A stretch of 64,000 nucleotides of DNA, taken from contig JAPWKC010000003.1 in the NCBI GenBank assembly GCA_028283725.1, positions 558,001 through 622,000 on the forward strand, written 5' to 3'. The stretch comes from Neorhizobium sp. (lineage in GTDB: Bacteria > Pseudomonadota > Alphaproteobacteria > Rhizobiales > Rhizobiaceae). The position numbers and the translations under genes are program-made. This document shows, piece after piece, positions 45,582-53,515 of this stretch (positions within the stretch are counted from its first letter, which is position 1; each line of letters starts with the position of its first letter). Below the pieces are notes generated by a model. The model worked only from the letters and a program-made list of their open reading frames with translations. It did not search any database and was not told the DNA's origin.

Positions 45582-46913
45582 TTACGGCTTCATCGCCGTA
45601 CCGGCGACATAGGTCTCCACCACGGCGCGGTCGTCGCCCATTGTCTGCAGGAGGAAGAGTTCCTCCGACAGGCTCGTGACCGTCTCCATGCGCAGCTTCA
45701 TTGCCGGCGTCGATGCGGCGTCGAGGACGACGAGGTCCGCCGTCGTGCCGATGTCCAGCGTGCCGATATCCGCTTCGAGCGACAGCGCCTCGGCATTGCC
45801 GCGGGTCATGGCGTAGAAACTGTCGAGCGGGTTCAGCCGTTCGCCGAGCAATTGCTGGATCTTGTAGGCCTCATCCATCGTTCTCAGCATAGAATAGCTG
45901 GAGCCGCCGCCGATATCGGTTGCGGTCGCCACCCGCACCGGCTTTTCACGGGCCATCAGCGTCTTCATCGGGAAGAGGCCGGAGCCGAGAAAGAGGTTCG
46001 AGGTCGGGCAGTGGACGGCAACCGCGCGTGTCTGGGCCATCACGTCGGCCTCGCGCTCCGAGAGGTGGATGGCGTGGCCCATCAGGCTTTTGTCGCGCAG
46101 GAGGTCATAGCGGGCATAGATGTCCGTATAGTCTTTCGCCTCCGGGAAAAGCTCGCAGGTGAAGCGGATTTCCTCGTCGTTTTCCGACAGGTGCGTCTGG
46201 ATGTGCAGGTCTGGAAATTCGCGCGCGAGCGTCTGGGCGGCGCGCATCTGCTCGGGCGTCGAGGTGATGGCGAAACGCGGCGTGATGGCGACATGGTTGC
46301 GGCCCTTGCCATGCCACTCCGCAATCACCGCGCGGGTCTCGTCATAGCCCGTTTCGGGCGTGTCGAGCAGGCCCTGCGGCGCGTGGCGATCCATCATCAC
46401 CTTGCCGCCCACCATGCACATGCCGCGCTTCAGCGCTTCGCCGAAAAAGGCGTCGGCCGACGTCTTGTGGACGGAGCAATAGGCCGCGGCCGTCGTCGTG
46501 CCGTGGCGCAGCAGCTCGTCATAGAAATGCGTGGCGATGCGGGCCGCATGGGCGCTTTCGACAAAGCGGCATTCCTCGGGAAAGGTGTAGGTGTTCAGCC
46601 ATTCCAGAAGATTGGCGGCATAGGAGGCGATGACCTGCATCTGCGGGAAATGCATGTGGCAATCGATGAAGCCGGGCAGGATCAGGTGCGGACGGTGGTC
46701 GATCTCTGTCACCTCGCCCAGGGCTTGCGCCTTCACCGACGCATAGTCGCCGATGGCCGATATCCTGCCGTTGTCGATGAGAAGTGCGCCGTCTTCCTCG
46801 TAGAGATAGCTGCCGCTATCGGCGAGCGATTGCGGCGCACGGTGAAACGACAGGAGCCGGCCGCGCATCAGGGTCGTCCGTTTCGTTTCGTCCGTCGTCG
46901 TCATCTCGTTCAT
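45582..46913 (-). CDS. guaD: Guanine deaminase
   Basis: A 443-residue amidohydrolase. Metal ligands are in GFIDCHMHFPQ (HxH), THLSEND, GHAIHLS and TATDIGGGSSYSML; LEWLNTYTFPEE is typical of guanine deaminase. It converts guanine to xanthine, feeding the xanthine dehydrogenase genes further along. It lies downstream of puuD on the same strand, with a repeat-filled 95 bp gap. Confidence 0.93.
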   Translation of the reverse strand: MNEMTTTDETKRTTLMRGRLLSFHRAPQSLADSGSYLYEEDGALLIDNGRISAIGDYASVKAQALGEVTEIDHRPHLILPGFIDCHMHFPQMQVIASYAANLLEWLNTYTFPEECRFVESAHAARIATHFYDELLRHGTTTAAAYCSVHKTSADAFFGEALKRGMCMVGGKVMMDRHAPQGLLDTPETGYDETRAVIAEWHGKGRNHVAITPRFAITSTPEQMRAAQTLAREFPDLHIQTHLSENDEEIRFTCELFPEAKDYTDIYARYDLLRDKSLMGHAIHLSEREADVMAQTRAVAVHCPTSNLFLGSGLFPMKTLMAREKPVRVATATDIGGGSSYSMLRTMDEAYKIQQLLGERLNPLDSFYAMTRGNAEALSLEADIGTLDIGTTADLVVLDAASTPAMKLRMETVTSLSEELFLLQTMGDDRAVVETYVAGTAMKP

Positions 46914-46926
46914 TCCTGTATGAGGG

Positions 46927-46989
46927 GCCTGTTTGAGAGCCCTGTTTGCTGGCCTTGTTTGCGGGCCCTGTTTGCCGGCTCTGTTCTCG
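46927..46989. repeat. Tandem repeat of about 13 bp between guaD and puuD
   Basis: Five imperfect copies of a GGCCCTGTTTGC-like unit follow one another between the two genes. Confidence 0.65.
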
Positions 46990-47008
46990 ACCGTGGTCCC
47001 AGAGCCCG

Positions 47009-48265
47009 TTACTCGGCCTTGCCGCTGCGGCCGCTCTCGCTGATCGTGCTTTCATACCATGCCACAAGAAGCTTGCGCTCCTGCGGCGAGATGTCGGTGA
47101 CATTGCCGGGGGGCATGGCGTGGCTGCGTCCGGCCTGGATGTATATCTCGCGGGCGTGGGCGGCAATCTCCTGATCGGTCTCCAGCCGCACGCTCTTCGG
47201 CGTGAAAGTGACGCCGTCATAGACGGGTTCGGCCGCATGGCACATGGAACAGCGGGCCATGACCACATCGCGCGCTGCGCCGAAATGGACGTTTGCGGCA
47301 AATTCCCGTTGCATCGTGGTCGTGAGCGATGACGTCTCGGTTTCGCCGGTCAGGATCTTCGGTGCGGTCGAAAGCCACATGATGAGGATGAAGATGATGA
47401 TCGTTACCGGCCAGGTCCAGGTCGGATAGCCCTTGCGGGCATGGGTGGTGTTGAACCAGTGCCGGATGGTGACGCCCATCAGGAAGACGAGTGCGGCGAT
47501 CACCCAGTTGAAATAGGTGGCAAATGCCAGCGGGTAATGGTTCGACAGCATGAAGAAGATGACGGGCAGCGTCAGGTAGTTGTTGTGCAGCGACCGCTGC
47601 TTGGCGATCTGCCCGTATTTCGCATCCGGCGTGCGGCCGGCAATGAGATCGGCCACCACGACCCGCTGGTTCGGCATGATGATGAAGAAGACATTGGCCG
47701 ACATGATCGTCGCGGTAAACGCGCCCAGATGCAGGAAGGCGGCGCGGCCGGAAAAAACGTGGGTATAGCCGTAGGCCATGGCGACCAGAACGACATAGAG
47801 TATCGCCATCAGGCCCCAGGTGTTGCGGCCGAGCGGCGACTTGCAGAGCTGGTCGTAGATCACCCAGCCGACACCAAGCGATGCCAGCGACAGACAGATG
47901 GCCTGCCAGCGCTCGAGATCCATGACCGAACGGTCGATCAGGAACAGATCGGCGCCGCCGTAATAGACGATGCAGAGCATCAGGAAACCGGAGAGCCAGG
48001 TGAAGTAGCTCTCGTATTTGAACCATGTCAGGTGCTCGGGCATCTGCGCCGGCGCCACCAGATATTTCTGGATATGGTAGAAGCCGCCCCCATGCACCTG
48101 CCATTCCTCGCCATAGGCGCCGGGCGGCAGATGCGGCCGCTTCACCAGCCCGAGATCGAGCGCGATGAAGTAGAAGGACGAGCCGATCCAGGCAATGGCG
48201 GTGATGACATGGAACCAGCGGGCGGCAAAGCTCAGCCATTCCCAGAATATCGCATATTCGTACAT
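47009..48265 (-). CDS. puuD: Urate hydroxylase PuuD with C-terminal cytochrome c
   Basis: A 418-residue membrane protein with about eight hydrophobic helices (about 1-305), including WFHVITAIAWIGSSFYFIALD, and a C-terminal cytochrome c domain with CSMCH near residue 350 and the distal Met region SHAMPPGN. PuuD oxidises urate to 5-hydroxyisourate at the membrane. It precedes guaD in the same direction. Confidence 0.94.
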   Translation of the reverse strand: MYEYAIFWEWLSFAARWFHVITAIAWIGSSFYFIALDLGLVKRPHLPPGAYGEEWQVHGGGFYHIQKYLVAPAQMPEHLTWFKYESYFTWLSGFLMLCIVYYGGADLFLIDRSVMDLERWQAICLSLASLGVGWVIYDQLCKSPLGRNTWGLMAILYVVLVAMAYGYTHVFSGRAAFLHLGAFTATIMSANVFFIIMPNQRVVVADLIAGRTPDAKYGQIAKQRSLHNNYLTLPVIFFMLSNHYPLAFATYFNWVIAALVFLMGVTIRHWFNTTHARKGYPTWTWPVTIIIFILIMWLSTAPKILTGETETSSLTTTMQREFAANVHFGAARDVVMARCSMCHAAEPVYDGVTFTPKSVRLETDQEIAAHAREIYIQAGRSHAMPPGNVTDISPQERKLLVAWYESTISESGRSGKAE

Positions 48266-48482
48266 TCAGGCTCCCCGCATCCGTTCCCCATGTCGGGCGC
48301 CGCTTCCAGCTGCTCCGACTCGTGACTTTGCGAGAAAATCGGGAGCGAGGGAAGGGGGCGCGTACCGCAGTGCACAGGGCGGGCGGCTTTCCCGGTGCCT
48401 GCCTGGCGCCAATTTCAACAGGGCCTCTGGTTCGGCCGAGGCGGGCGGGTTAGGGTCCGAGACAATCGGGAGAAGGACCAGC

Positions 48483-48863
48483 ATGAAAATCTATATTCTT
48501 GGCCTGTCGCTCAGCCTTTTCGCCGGCAGCGCCCTTGCCGACGATCTCTACGACAGCTGCATGTCGGCGGCGGACGGCACGAACCCCGCTTATGCCAAAT
48601 GCGGCGGCGACTGGATCGCCCGTGCCGATGCCGATCTGAATACGGCCTGGAAGTCGCTTTATGGCGATGCGGAAGGCCAGACCAAGGTCGACCTTCTGGC
48701 CGAACAGCGGGCGTGGAACGCCTATAAGGAGCAATCCTGCACGTTTCTGTCCAATGGCGATGCCGGCCGCGAGGGGCAGGTGATCGCTTTCCCGGCCTGC
48801 CGGGCCAAGGTGATCGAGGCGCGGACGCAGGAACTCGAGGACTATGCCTCGCCGCAGGAGTGA
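48483..48863 (+). CDS. Small exported protein, DUF1311 (LprI-like)
   Basis: A 126-residue protein with a signal peptide (MKIYILGLSLSLFAGSALA) and the DUF1311 pattern: ADLNTAWKSLY, LLAEQRAWNAYKEQSC, and Cys residues at several positions for disulphides. Relatives include lysozyme-inhibitor-like LprI proteins. An AGAAGGA lies upstream of ATG 48483. It is divergent from puuD. Confidence 0.82.
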   Translation: MKIYILGLSLSLFAGSALADDLYDSCMSAADGTNPAYAKCGGDWIARADADLNTAWKSLYGDAEGQTKVDLLAEQRAWNAYKEQSCTFLSNGDAGREGQVIAFPACRAKVIEARTQELEDYASPQE

Positions 48864-48888
48864 AGGGGTGCGGGCTTGAGGGAGAAGC

Positions 48889-49260
48889 TCAACGGCCTGC
48901 CTTTTCCCGAGCGAGCCCGATATAACGGTCGGTATGGCGCAGCCACTTCTTCTCGATTGCTGCCTCGATATCGATCTCGTTGGCACGCAGATAAAGAACG
49001 AGCTGGCCAAAAAGATCGGCCGCCTCGTTTTCAAGCGCCTCCCGCATCTTGTGTCGATCGTTTGCGTCGCCCGATGCGTTTTTTGCCCGGCCATCCAAAA
49101 GCAGATGTTCGGCCGTCAGTTCGCCGAGCTCCTCCGTCAGCTTGAGCAGATACCAGTCAGGGCTTCGGGAAATCTCGTGCACGCGGGCATAGAGATCGCC
49201 GATCTGGCCAATGCGATCGCTGAGTTGCCGGAAGGTCTGAGGCGTGGCGGTCTTGCTCAT
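48889..49260 (-). CDS. MazG-like nucleotide pyrophosphohydrolase
   Basis: A 123-residue helical protein with the MazG metal motif EExxE (KLTEELGELTAEH) and a second ENEAADLFGQLVLY motif supplying the ExxD residues. These hydrolyse non-canonical NTPs. It is a short, single-domain member. Confidence 0.8.
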   Translation of the reverse strand: MSKTATPQTFRQLSDRIGQIGDLYARVHEISRSPDWYLLKLTEELGELTAEHLLLDGRAKNASGDANDRHKMREALENEAADLFGQLVLYLRANEIDIEAAIEKKWLRHTDRYIGLAREKAGR

Positions 49261-49622
49261 CGATGGGGGCCCGGTCTTCTGGAATCATCTGGTTTCACAC
49301 AGCCTAATCTGCCTCGCCCGGCAGGCGTGTGAATTTTTGATCACGCTTTCTCCTCGGCAAGGTGCGGGACTGGCATGAGATGAGGTCCAAGCCTGTGCAT
49401 GGGCGGTCCTTTCGCCCTTCCTTCGTCACAATTTCAGCCTCTCCTAAATTGTGCATTGCGGCAGCTTCGCCTTAGCCGGCCAAGGCGAAGCTGCTATGAT
49501 TGCCTCTTGCAACTGTGCCGGCTTCGGTCCGGGTCTTGCGTGACGCCTGGCCGGCGATGACATCCCTGAGCATTTCTATTGCATGTGCATGCCAACGATG
49601 CCCATCAACGGAGAGTGACCTC
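49261..49622. other. Spacer containing a long near-perfect palindrome
   Basis: No gene. Its main content is the inverted repeat at 49461-49494. A GGAGAG ribosome-binding site before 49623 serves the next gene. Confidence 0.45.
49461..49494. repeat. 13-bp inverted repeat (hairpin) in the spacer
   Basis: Arms GCAGCTTCGCCTT and AAGGCGAAGCTGC flank an 8-nt loop that itself contains GCCGGC. There is no T-run on either side, so it is not a standard terminator. Confidence 0.7.
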
Positions 49623-49994
49623 ATGCGTGGTATTCTGACGGGTGTGAGTTATGCATTCATGGCGCTTGTCGCCTATGGCCTTTCGAGCATGATGGCGCTG
49701 GCGCACGAAGCGCACAGCCCAAGCGGCGCAAGCTGGAAATATGACGGCTATTGCTGCAATGGCGACAGCCAGACCGGCGATTGTCAGATGATCCCCGACA
49801 AGAACGTCAAGATCATCAAGGGCGGTTACGAGATCATCATCGGGCCGGGCGACCACCGGCTGATTACCCGCAATCACGATTTCAAGCTGCCGCAGAGCGA
49901 GGCCCGCCGCAGTCTCGATTCGCAATATCACATCTGCCTCTATCCCGACGAAAACACGCTGCGCTGCTTCTATGCGCCCGACATGAGCTACTGA
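49623..49994 (+). CDS. Small exported Cys-containing hypothetical protein
   Basis: A 123-residue protein with a signal peptide ending near residue 28 (MALAHEAHS) and a mature part with paired Cys (YCCNGD, DCQM, ICLY, LRCFY). GGAGAG lies before ATG 49623. It resembles small exported rhizobial proteins without known function. It converges on a LysR gene. Confidence 0.7.
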   Translation: MRGILTGVSYAFMALVAYGLSSMMALAHEAHSPSGASWKYDGYCCNGDSQTGDCQMIPDKNVKIIKGGYEIIIGPGDHRLITRNHDFKLPQSEARRSLDSQYHICLYPDENTLRCFYAPDMSY

Positions 49995-50027
49995 CGGCGA
50001 TCCTTCGTCCTTTGCCGAGGGATCCCG

Positions 50028-50924
50028 TCAGTCGCGGAAGGTCGGCATGGATTTTCGCATGAATTCGCGGAAGGCGCGGATCTTGCGGGTGTTGCGGCGC
50101 GCCTGCGGATAGACGAACCAGTAGTCGCTGCCGTCGCTTGCCAGAAGATCGAAGGGCTGGATCAGGCGCCCGAGCGCCAGTTCGTCGGTATAGAATTCGG
50201 GTTTCAGGATCGCGACGCCCTGGCCAGCGACGGCTGCCGCCGCCTCGAAGGCCTGTGCGCCGTAACGGCTGATCGGCCGGGCCTTCAGGTCGATATCCGG
50301 CATGCCGGCTGCGGCAAACCACATCGGCCACCAGGGATCGCCGGCATCGATGATGCGCAGTTTGAGTATATCGGCGGGCTCCGTGACGCCGCCGATCGTT
50401 GCGGCCAGCGCCGGGCTCAGCATCGGGGTGAAATGGCTCTTCATCAGGAAATGACTTTTCAGGCCCGGCCATTCGCCCTTGCCGCTGCGGATCGCGACAT
50501 CGGCCTCGGCGCGGGTGAAATCCACCATGTCCTGCGAGGTCTCCAACCTTACGGCAATGCCCGGATTTTCCAGCTGGAACGTGCCGAGATGGTGGGCGAG
50601 CCAGCGGGTGGCGAAGGTTGCCGTCGTATGGATGACGAGGGTTGATTCCGACTGGTCCTTCATGCCGCCGATCGCTTCGGCGATCACCGAAAAGCCCTCG
50701 GCGATCTTGGGCGCCAGCCGCTCTCCGGCCGGCGTCAGCGTTACCTGCCGGGGACGGCGGAAGAAGAGCGGCTCGCCCAGATGCTCCTCCAGAAGCTTGA
50801 TCTGGTAGGTCACTGCCGTCTGCGTCATGCCCATTTCCTCGCCGGCGCGGGTAAAACTCTTCAGCCGTGCGGCCGCCTCGAAGACATGCAGGGCATTGAG
50901 CGGGAACTGGCGCGAAAGTTTCAC
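50028..50924 (-). CDS. LysR-type regulator, GcvA-like
   Basis: A 298-residue regulator: winged-helix domain (LNALHVFEAAARLKSFTRAGEEMGMTQ, then YQIKLLEEHLGEPLFFRR) and a C-terminal effector domain with GcvA-type features (DVAIRSGKGEWPGL). Its start faces a divergent small gene across a striking 15-bp inverted repeat at 50944-50980. It sits within the purine gene region but its targets are not known from the sequence. Confidence 0.88.
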   Translation of the reverse strand: MKLSRQFPLNALHVFEAAARLKSFTRAGEEMGMTQTAVTYQIKLLEEHLGEPLFFRRPRQVTLTPAGERLAPKIAEGFSVIAEAIGGMKDQSESTLVIHTTATFATRWLAHHLGTFQLENPGIAVRLETSQDMVDFTRAEADVAIRSGKGEWPGLKSHFLMKSHFTPMLSPALAATIGGVTEPADILKLRIIDAGDPWWPMWFAAAGMPDIDLKARPISRYGAQAFEAAAAVAGQGVAILKPEFYTDELALGRLIQPFDLLASDGSDYWFVYPQARRNTRKIRAFREFMRKSMPTFRD

Positions 50925-50943
50925 CTGGCATCCTCATCTGTCG

Positions 50944-50980
50944 GCATCGCATGGATCAATTCTACTGATCCATGCGATGC
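50944..50980. promoter_or_regulatory. LysR-type operator candidate (15-bp perfect dyad)
   Basis: Arms GCATCGCATGGATCA and TGATCCATGCGATGC around a 7-nt spacer; the centre contains ATC-N9-GAT, the pattern typical of LysR binding sites. It lies 20 bp upstream of the minus-strand LysR start and about 90 bp from the plus-strand small gene. Confidence 0.65.
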
Positions 50981-51068
50981 GGCATTCGATTGGTCATCGG
51001 TTTGTCCGGCTGGCACTATAGCGGCATGACGACCCGAAGAAAACGGGTCATACCTCTGGAGAAACGCA

Positions 51069-51299
51069 ATGTTGTCGATCACGCTCTTTCGTGCGGGGGG
51101 CTTCTGGCTGCGCCCCGATCTTTCCTTCCTGTCATTCAGGCGATCGTCCATGGATCAGAATTACATCGATCTTCAGGCGATGCCGGACTATCTGCGGCGC
51201 GATCTTGGGCTCGGCGATGATTGCGCCGACCGAAAGGGCGAGGCGGCGCGGGAAGGATGGACGCGGCTTCTGACGAGCGAACTGCCGCGTAGCCTGTAA
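51069..51299 (+). CDS. Small DUF1127-like protein
   Basis: A 76-residue basic/aromatic protein with LSFRRSS and a C-terminal part containing MPDYLRRDLGLGDD, like the Leu-x-x-Asp-(I/L)-Gly-Leu core of DUF1127 proteins. GGAGAAA lies before ATG 51069. It is divergent from the GcvA-like LysR and the probable target of the operator between them. Confidence 0.6.
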   Translation: MLSITLFRAGGFWLRPDLSFLSFRRSSMDQNYIDLQAMPDYLRRDLGLGDDCADRKGEAAREGWTRLLTSELPRSL

Positions 51300-51327
51300 G
51301 CCCCGTCGGGTTCCGTCTGGCAAGCCG

Positions 51328-52170
51328 TCAGGCTGGCGCCTTGCTCTGGGCTTTGCCGACTGTCCGCGTGGCGTAGACGGTCAGAAGTTCGGCGGCGACC
51401 ATGGCGGCGATGACGGCCGGCCGCTTGTCCTTCACCGCCGCACCACCGACCGGCAGGACGAGGCGCGACAGCATGTCCGTCACATCATCGATTGCGGTCT
51501 CCTCCCGCTGGCGTTTCAACCACTTTGAGAATGTGGCGCGCTTGGTCATCGAGCCGATCATGCCGACATAGGCAAGATCCGGCCGCGCCAGCGCCTTTTC
51601 GGCGATGAGAAAATCGAGAGCGTGGTCGTGGGTGAGGATGATCGCTGATCCACCGTTGGCGATACTGGATACCTCGGCCTCCGGCATCGCCGTCAGCCTG
51701 CGGGCGGTCGTCTCCGGCAGATCGTCCAGCGCCTCGGCGCGGGTCTCGAAGACGGTGACGGTGAAGGGCAGGGGCGACAATGCATGGGTGAGCGCCAGCC
51801 CCACATGGCCGGCACCGAACAGCGCGACCGCGGGCCAGTCATGCTCTTCGCGTTGCAGCCGTGCTGTCAGCGCCGCCGTGTCGTCGGGGGTGACGCGGGT
51901 GAAGGCCAAAAGCGTGCGCCCGCCACAGCACTGGCCGATCTCGGGACCGAGCGGAATATCCATCGTCTGCTGCCCTCCACCGGCCAGCAGCGCGCGGGCA
52001 TTGTCGATCGCCATATATTCGAACTGCCCGCCACCGATCGTGCCCCATATTGCGGTCTTTGCGACCAGCATGAACGTGCCCGCCTCGCGCGGCGTGGAGC
52101 CTCTGGTCTGGACGAGATCGACCAGAACCGCGCAGGCGTGGGTAAAGAGGAAGGCGGGGAGCGTGGTCAT
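51328..52170 (-). CDS. xdhC: Xanthine dehydrogenase accessory protein XdhC
   Basis: A 280-residue protein: N-terminal XdhC domain (VDLVQTRGSTPREAGTFML, TIGGGQFEY, GQCCGGRTLL with the Cys pair) and a Rossmann domain (LFGAGHVGLALTHAL, VGMIGSMTKRATF). XdhC inserts sulphurated molybdenum cofactor into the large subunit. It is separated from xdhAB by the divergently oriented EamA gene, which is unusual since xdhABC are often contiguous. Confidence 0.92.
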   Translation of the reverse strand: MTTLPAFLFTHACAVLVDLVQTRGSTPREAGTFMLVAKTAIWGTIGGGQFEYMAIDNARALLAGGGQQTMDIPLGPEIGQCCGGRTLLAFTRVTPDDTAALTARLQREEHDWPAVALFGAGHVGLALTHALSPLPFTVTVFETRAEALDDLPETTARRLTAMPEAEVSSIANGGSAIILTHDHALDFLIAEKALARPDLAYVGMIGSMTKRATFSKWLKRQREETAIDDVTDMLSRLVLPVGGAAVKDKRPAVIAAMVAAELLTVYATRTVGKAQSKAPA

Positions 52171-52549
52171 CGTCGTATTATCTCCCGCTGCGGGTCATTT
52201 TCCCGATGCGCAGCATTCTCGCGCGGCGTGCCATTCTCGTGCTGCGCAGCATTCGCGCGCTGCGTGGCTGATCTGCCGGCACCGTCGCATGGCCGACGGG
52301 TATCGGTCATGAAGAGCACGCAGTCCTTGGTTTTCCAGTCCGTCATCGGATAAAATTGCGCACCAAATCGCACGCAATTCAAGATGGGCCTGTTGATGTC
52401 GCAATCCTTGCTGGTGCGGTATCGGCCGATCGGCTAAGGGCAGGCGCGCCGATTGCCACGCCCGACCGCACGCCTGAACCCCACGCCCGAAGCAGACGGC
52501 CATCCGAAGCAGACGGTCCCGAAGCAGACAGCCGAAACAAAAAAAGCCG
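52171..52549. other. Divergent spacer with short direct repeats
   Basis: It separates XdhC (leftward) from the EamA gene (rightward). Near 52207-52265 there are repeated GCGCAGCATTC/TGCCATTCTCG elements, and near 52487-52531 three CCGAAGCAGACGG elements. No gene is seen. Confidence 0.5.
52487..52531. repeat. Three direct repeats of CCGAAGCAGACGG
   Basis: Copies begin at 52487, 52504 and 52519, the last with one change, directly upstream of the EamA transporter gene. Confidence 0.65.
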
Positions 52550-53464
52550 ATGAAGCCCCGCGATCTTGCCGTCTACCTGTTTCTGGCCCTTGCCTGGGGC
52601 CTGTCGTTTCTCGTCGTCGTCAAGGTCGTCGCCGCCTTCGGCTTTGTCGCGGCGGTGTCGATCCGGGCCTTCGTCGCAAGCGGCACGCTGTTCCTGATCG
52701 CCAGAATTTCCGGCAGAAAGCTCGATTTTTCCGCCGGATGGTGGCCGTTCTTCGTTGTCGGCGCCTCGACGGTCGCGGGCCAGCTGCTCGGACTTTCCTA
52801 TGCGACGCCCTTGATCGGCACCGCCATGGCCGCCATTCTGGTCGCCTCCATCCCGCTCTTTTCCATGGTGATCAGCCAGATCTGGGGGCTGGAGCGGATG
52901 AAGGTGAGCGGCGTGATGGGGCTGGTGCTCGGCACAGCCGGCATCGTGCTTCTCGTCGGGTTTCCGGCCGTGCCCGTGACGCCGACCTTCGTCTTCGGTT
53001 GTGCCGCAACACTCGGCGCCTGTTTTGCCGCCGCCTTCGGCAGCAATTATGCCAGCCACAGGCTCAAGCATGTCGGCTCCTTCGAGGTGACGATCGGCTC
53101 CTTCCTGTTCGGCGGGCTGATCGCTGCCCCCTTCATGGTGATGGTGCCGGTACCGGGCGCGGTGGGCGCGATCGATATTCTCTATCTGCTGATTGCCGGC
53201 TGCGTGATGAGTGCGGCGACCTATGCGCTCTATTTCCGTCTCGTCGGCTCGATCGGCGCAACGAAAGCCGTCAGCGTCGAATTCGTCGTCACCATCGTTG
53301 CCGTCATCGTCGGGGCGATCGTGCTGAAGGAGCCGCTCACCGGCGTGCAGGTGTTGGGTGCCGGCGTCATCATTCTCGGCTGCATGCTGGTGCTGGGGCT
53401 TTTCCCGTGGCAGCGCAGCAAGGTGGCCGCCGTGCCGCTGCCGCATCAGGACGGAGTGCCGTGA
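52550..53464 (+). CDS. EamA/DMT-family transporter
   Basis: A 304-residue protein with ten hydrophobic helices in two EamA repeats: AWGLSFLVVVKVVAAFGFVAAVSIRAFVA in the first and AIVLKEPLTGVQVLGAGVIILGC in the second. It exports or imports small metabolites. Its place between xdhC and xdhAB hints at a purine or metabolite substrate, but this is inference. Confidence 0.88.
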   Translation: MKPRDLAVYLFLALAWGLSFLVVVKVVAAFGFVAAVSIRAFVASGTLFLIARISGRKLDFSAGWWPFFVVGASTVAGQLLGLSYATPLIGTAMAAILVASIPLFSMVISQIWGLERMKVSGVMGLVLGTAGIVLLVGFPAVPVTPTFVFGCAATLGACFAAAFGSNYASHRLKHVGSFEVTIGSFLFGGLIAAPFMVMVPVPGAVGAIDILYLLIAGCVMSAATYALYFRLVGSIGATKAVSVEFVVTIVAVIVGAIVLKEPLTGVQVLGAGVIILGCMLVLGLFPWQRSKVAAVPLPHQDGVP

Positions 53465-53515
53465 GGCCGTCGAGCCTCCCGGTCCCGATATCTGCCTTGC
53501 GACATTCGTTTCAGG

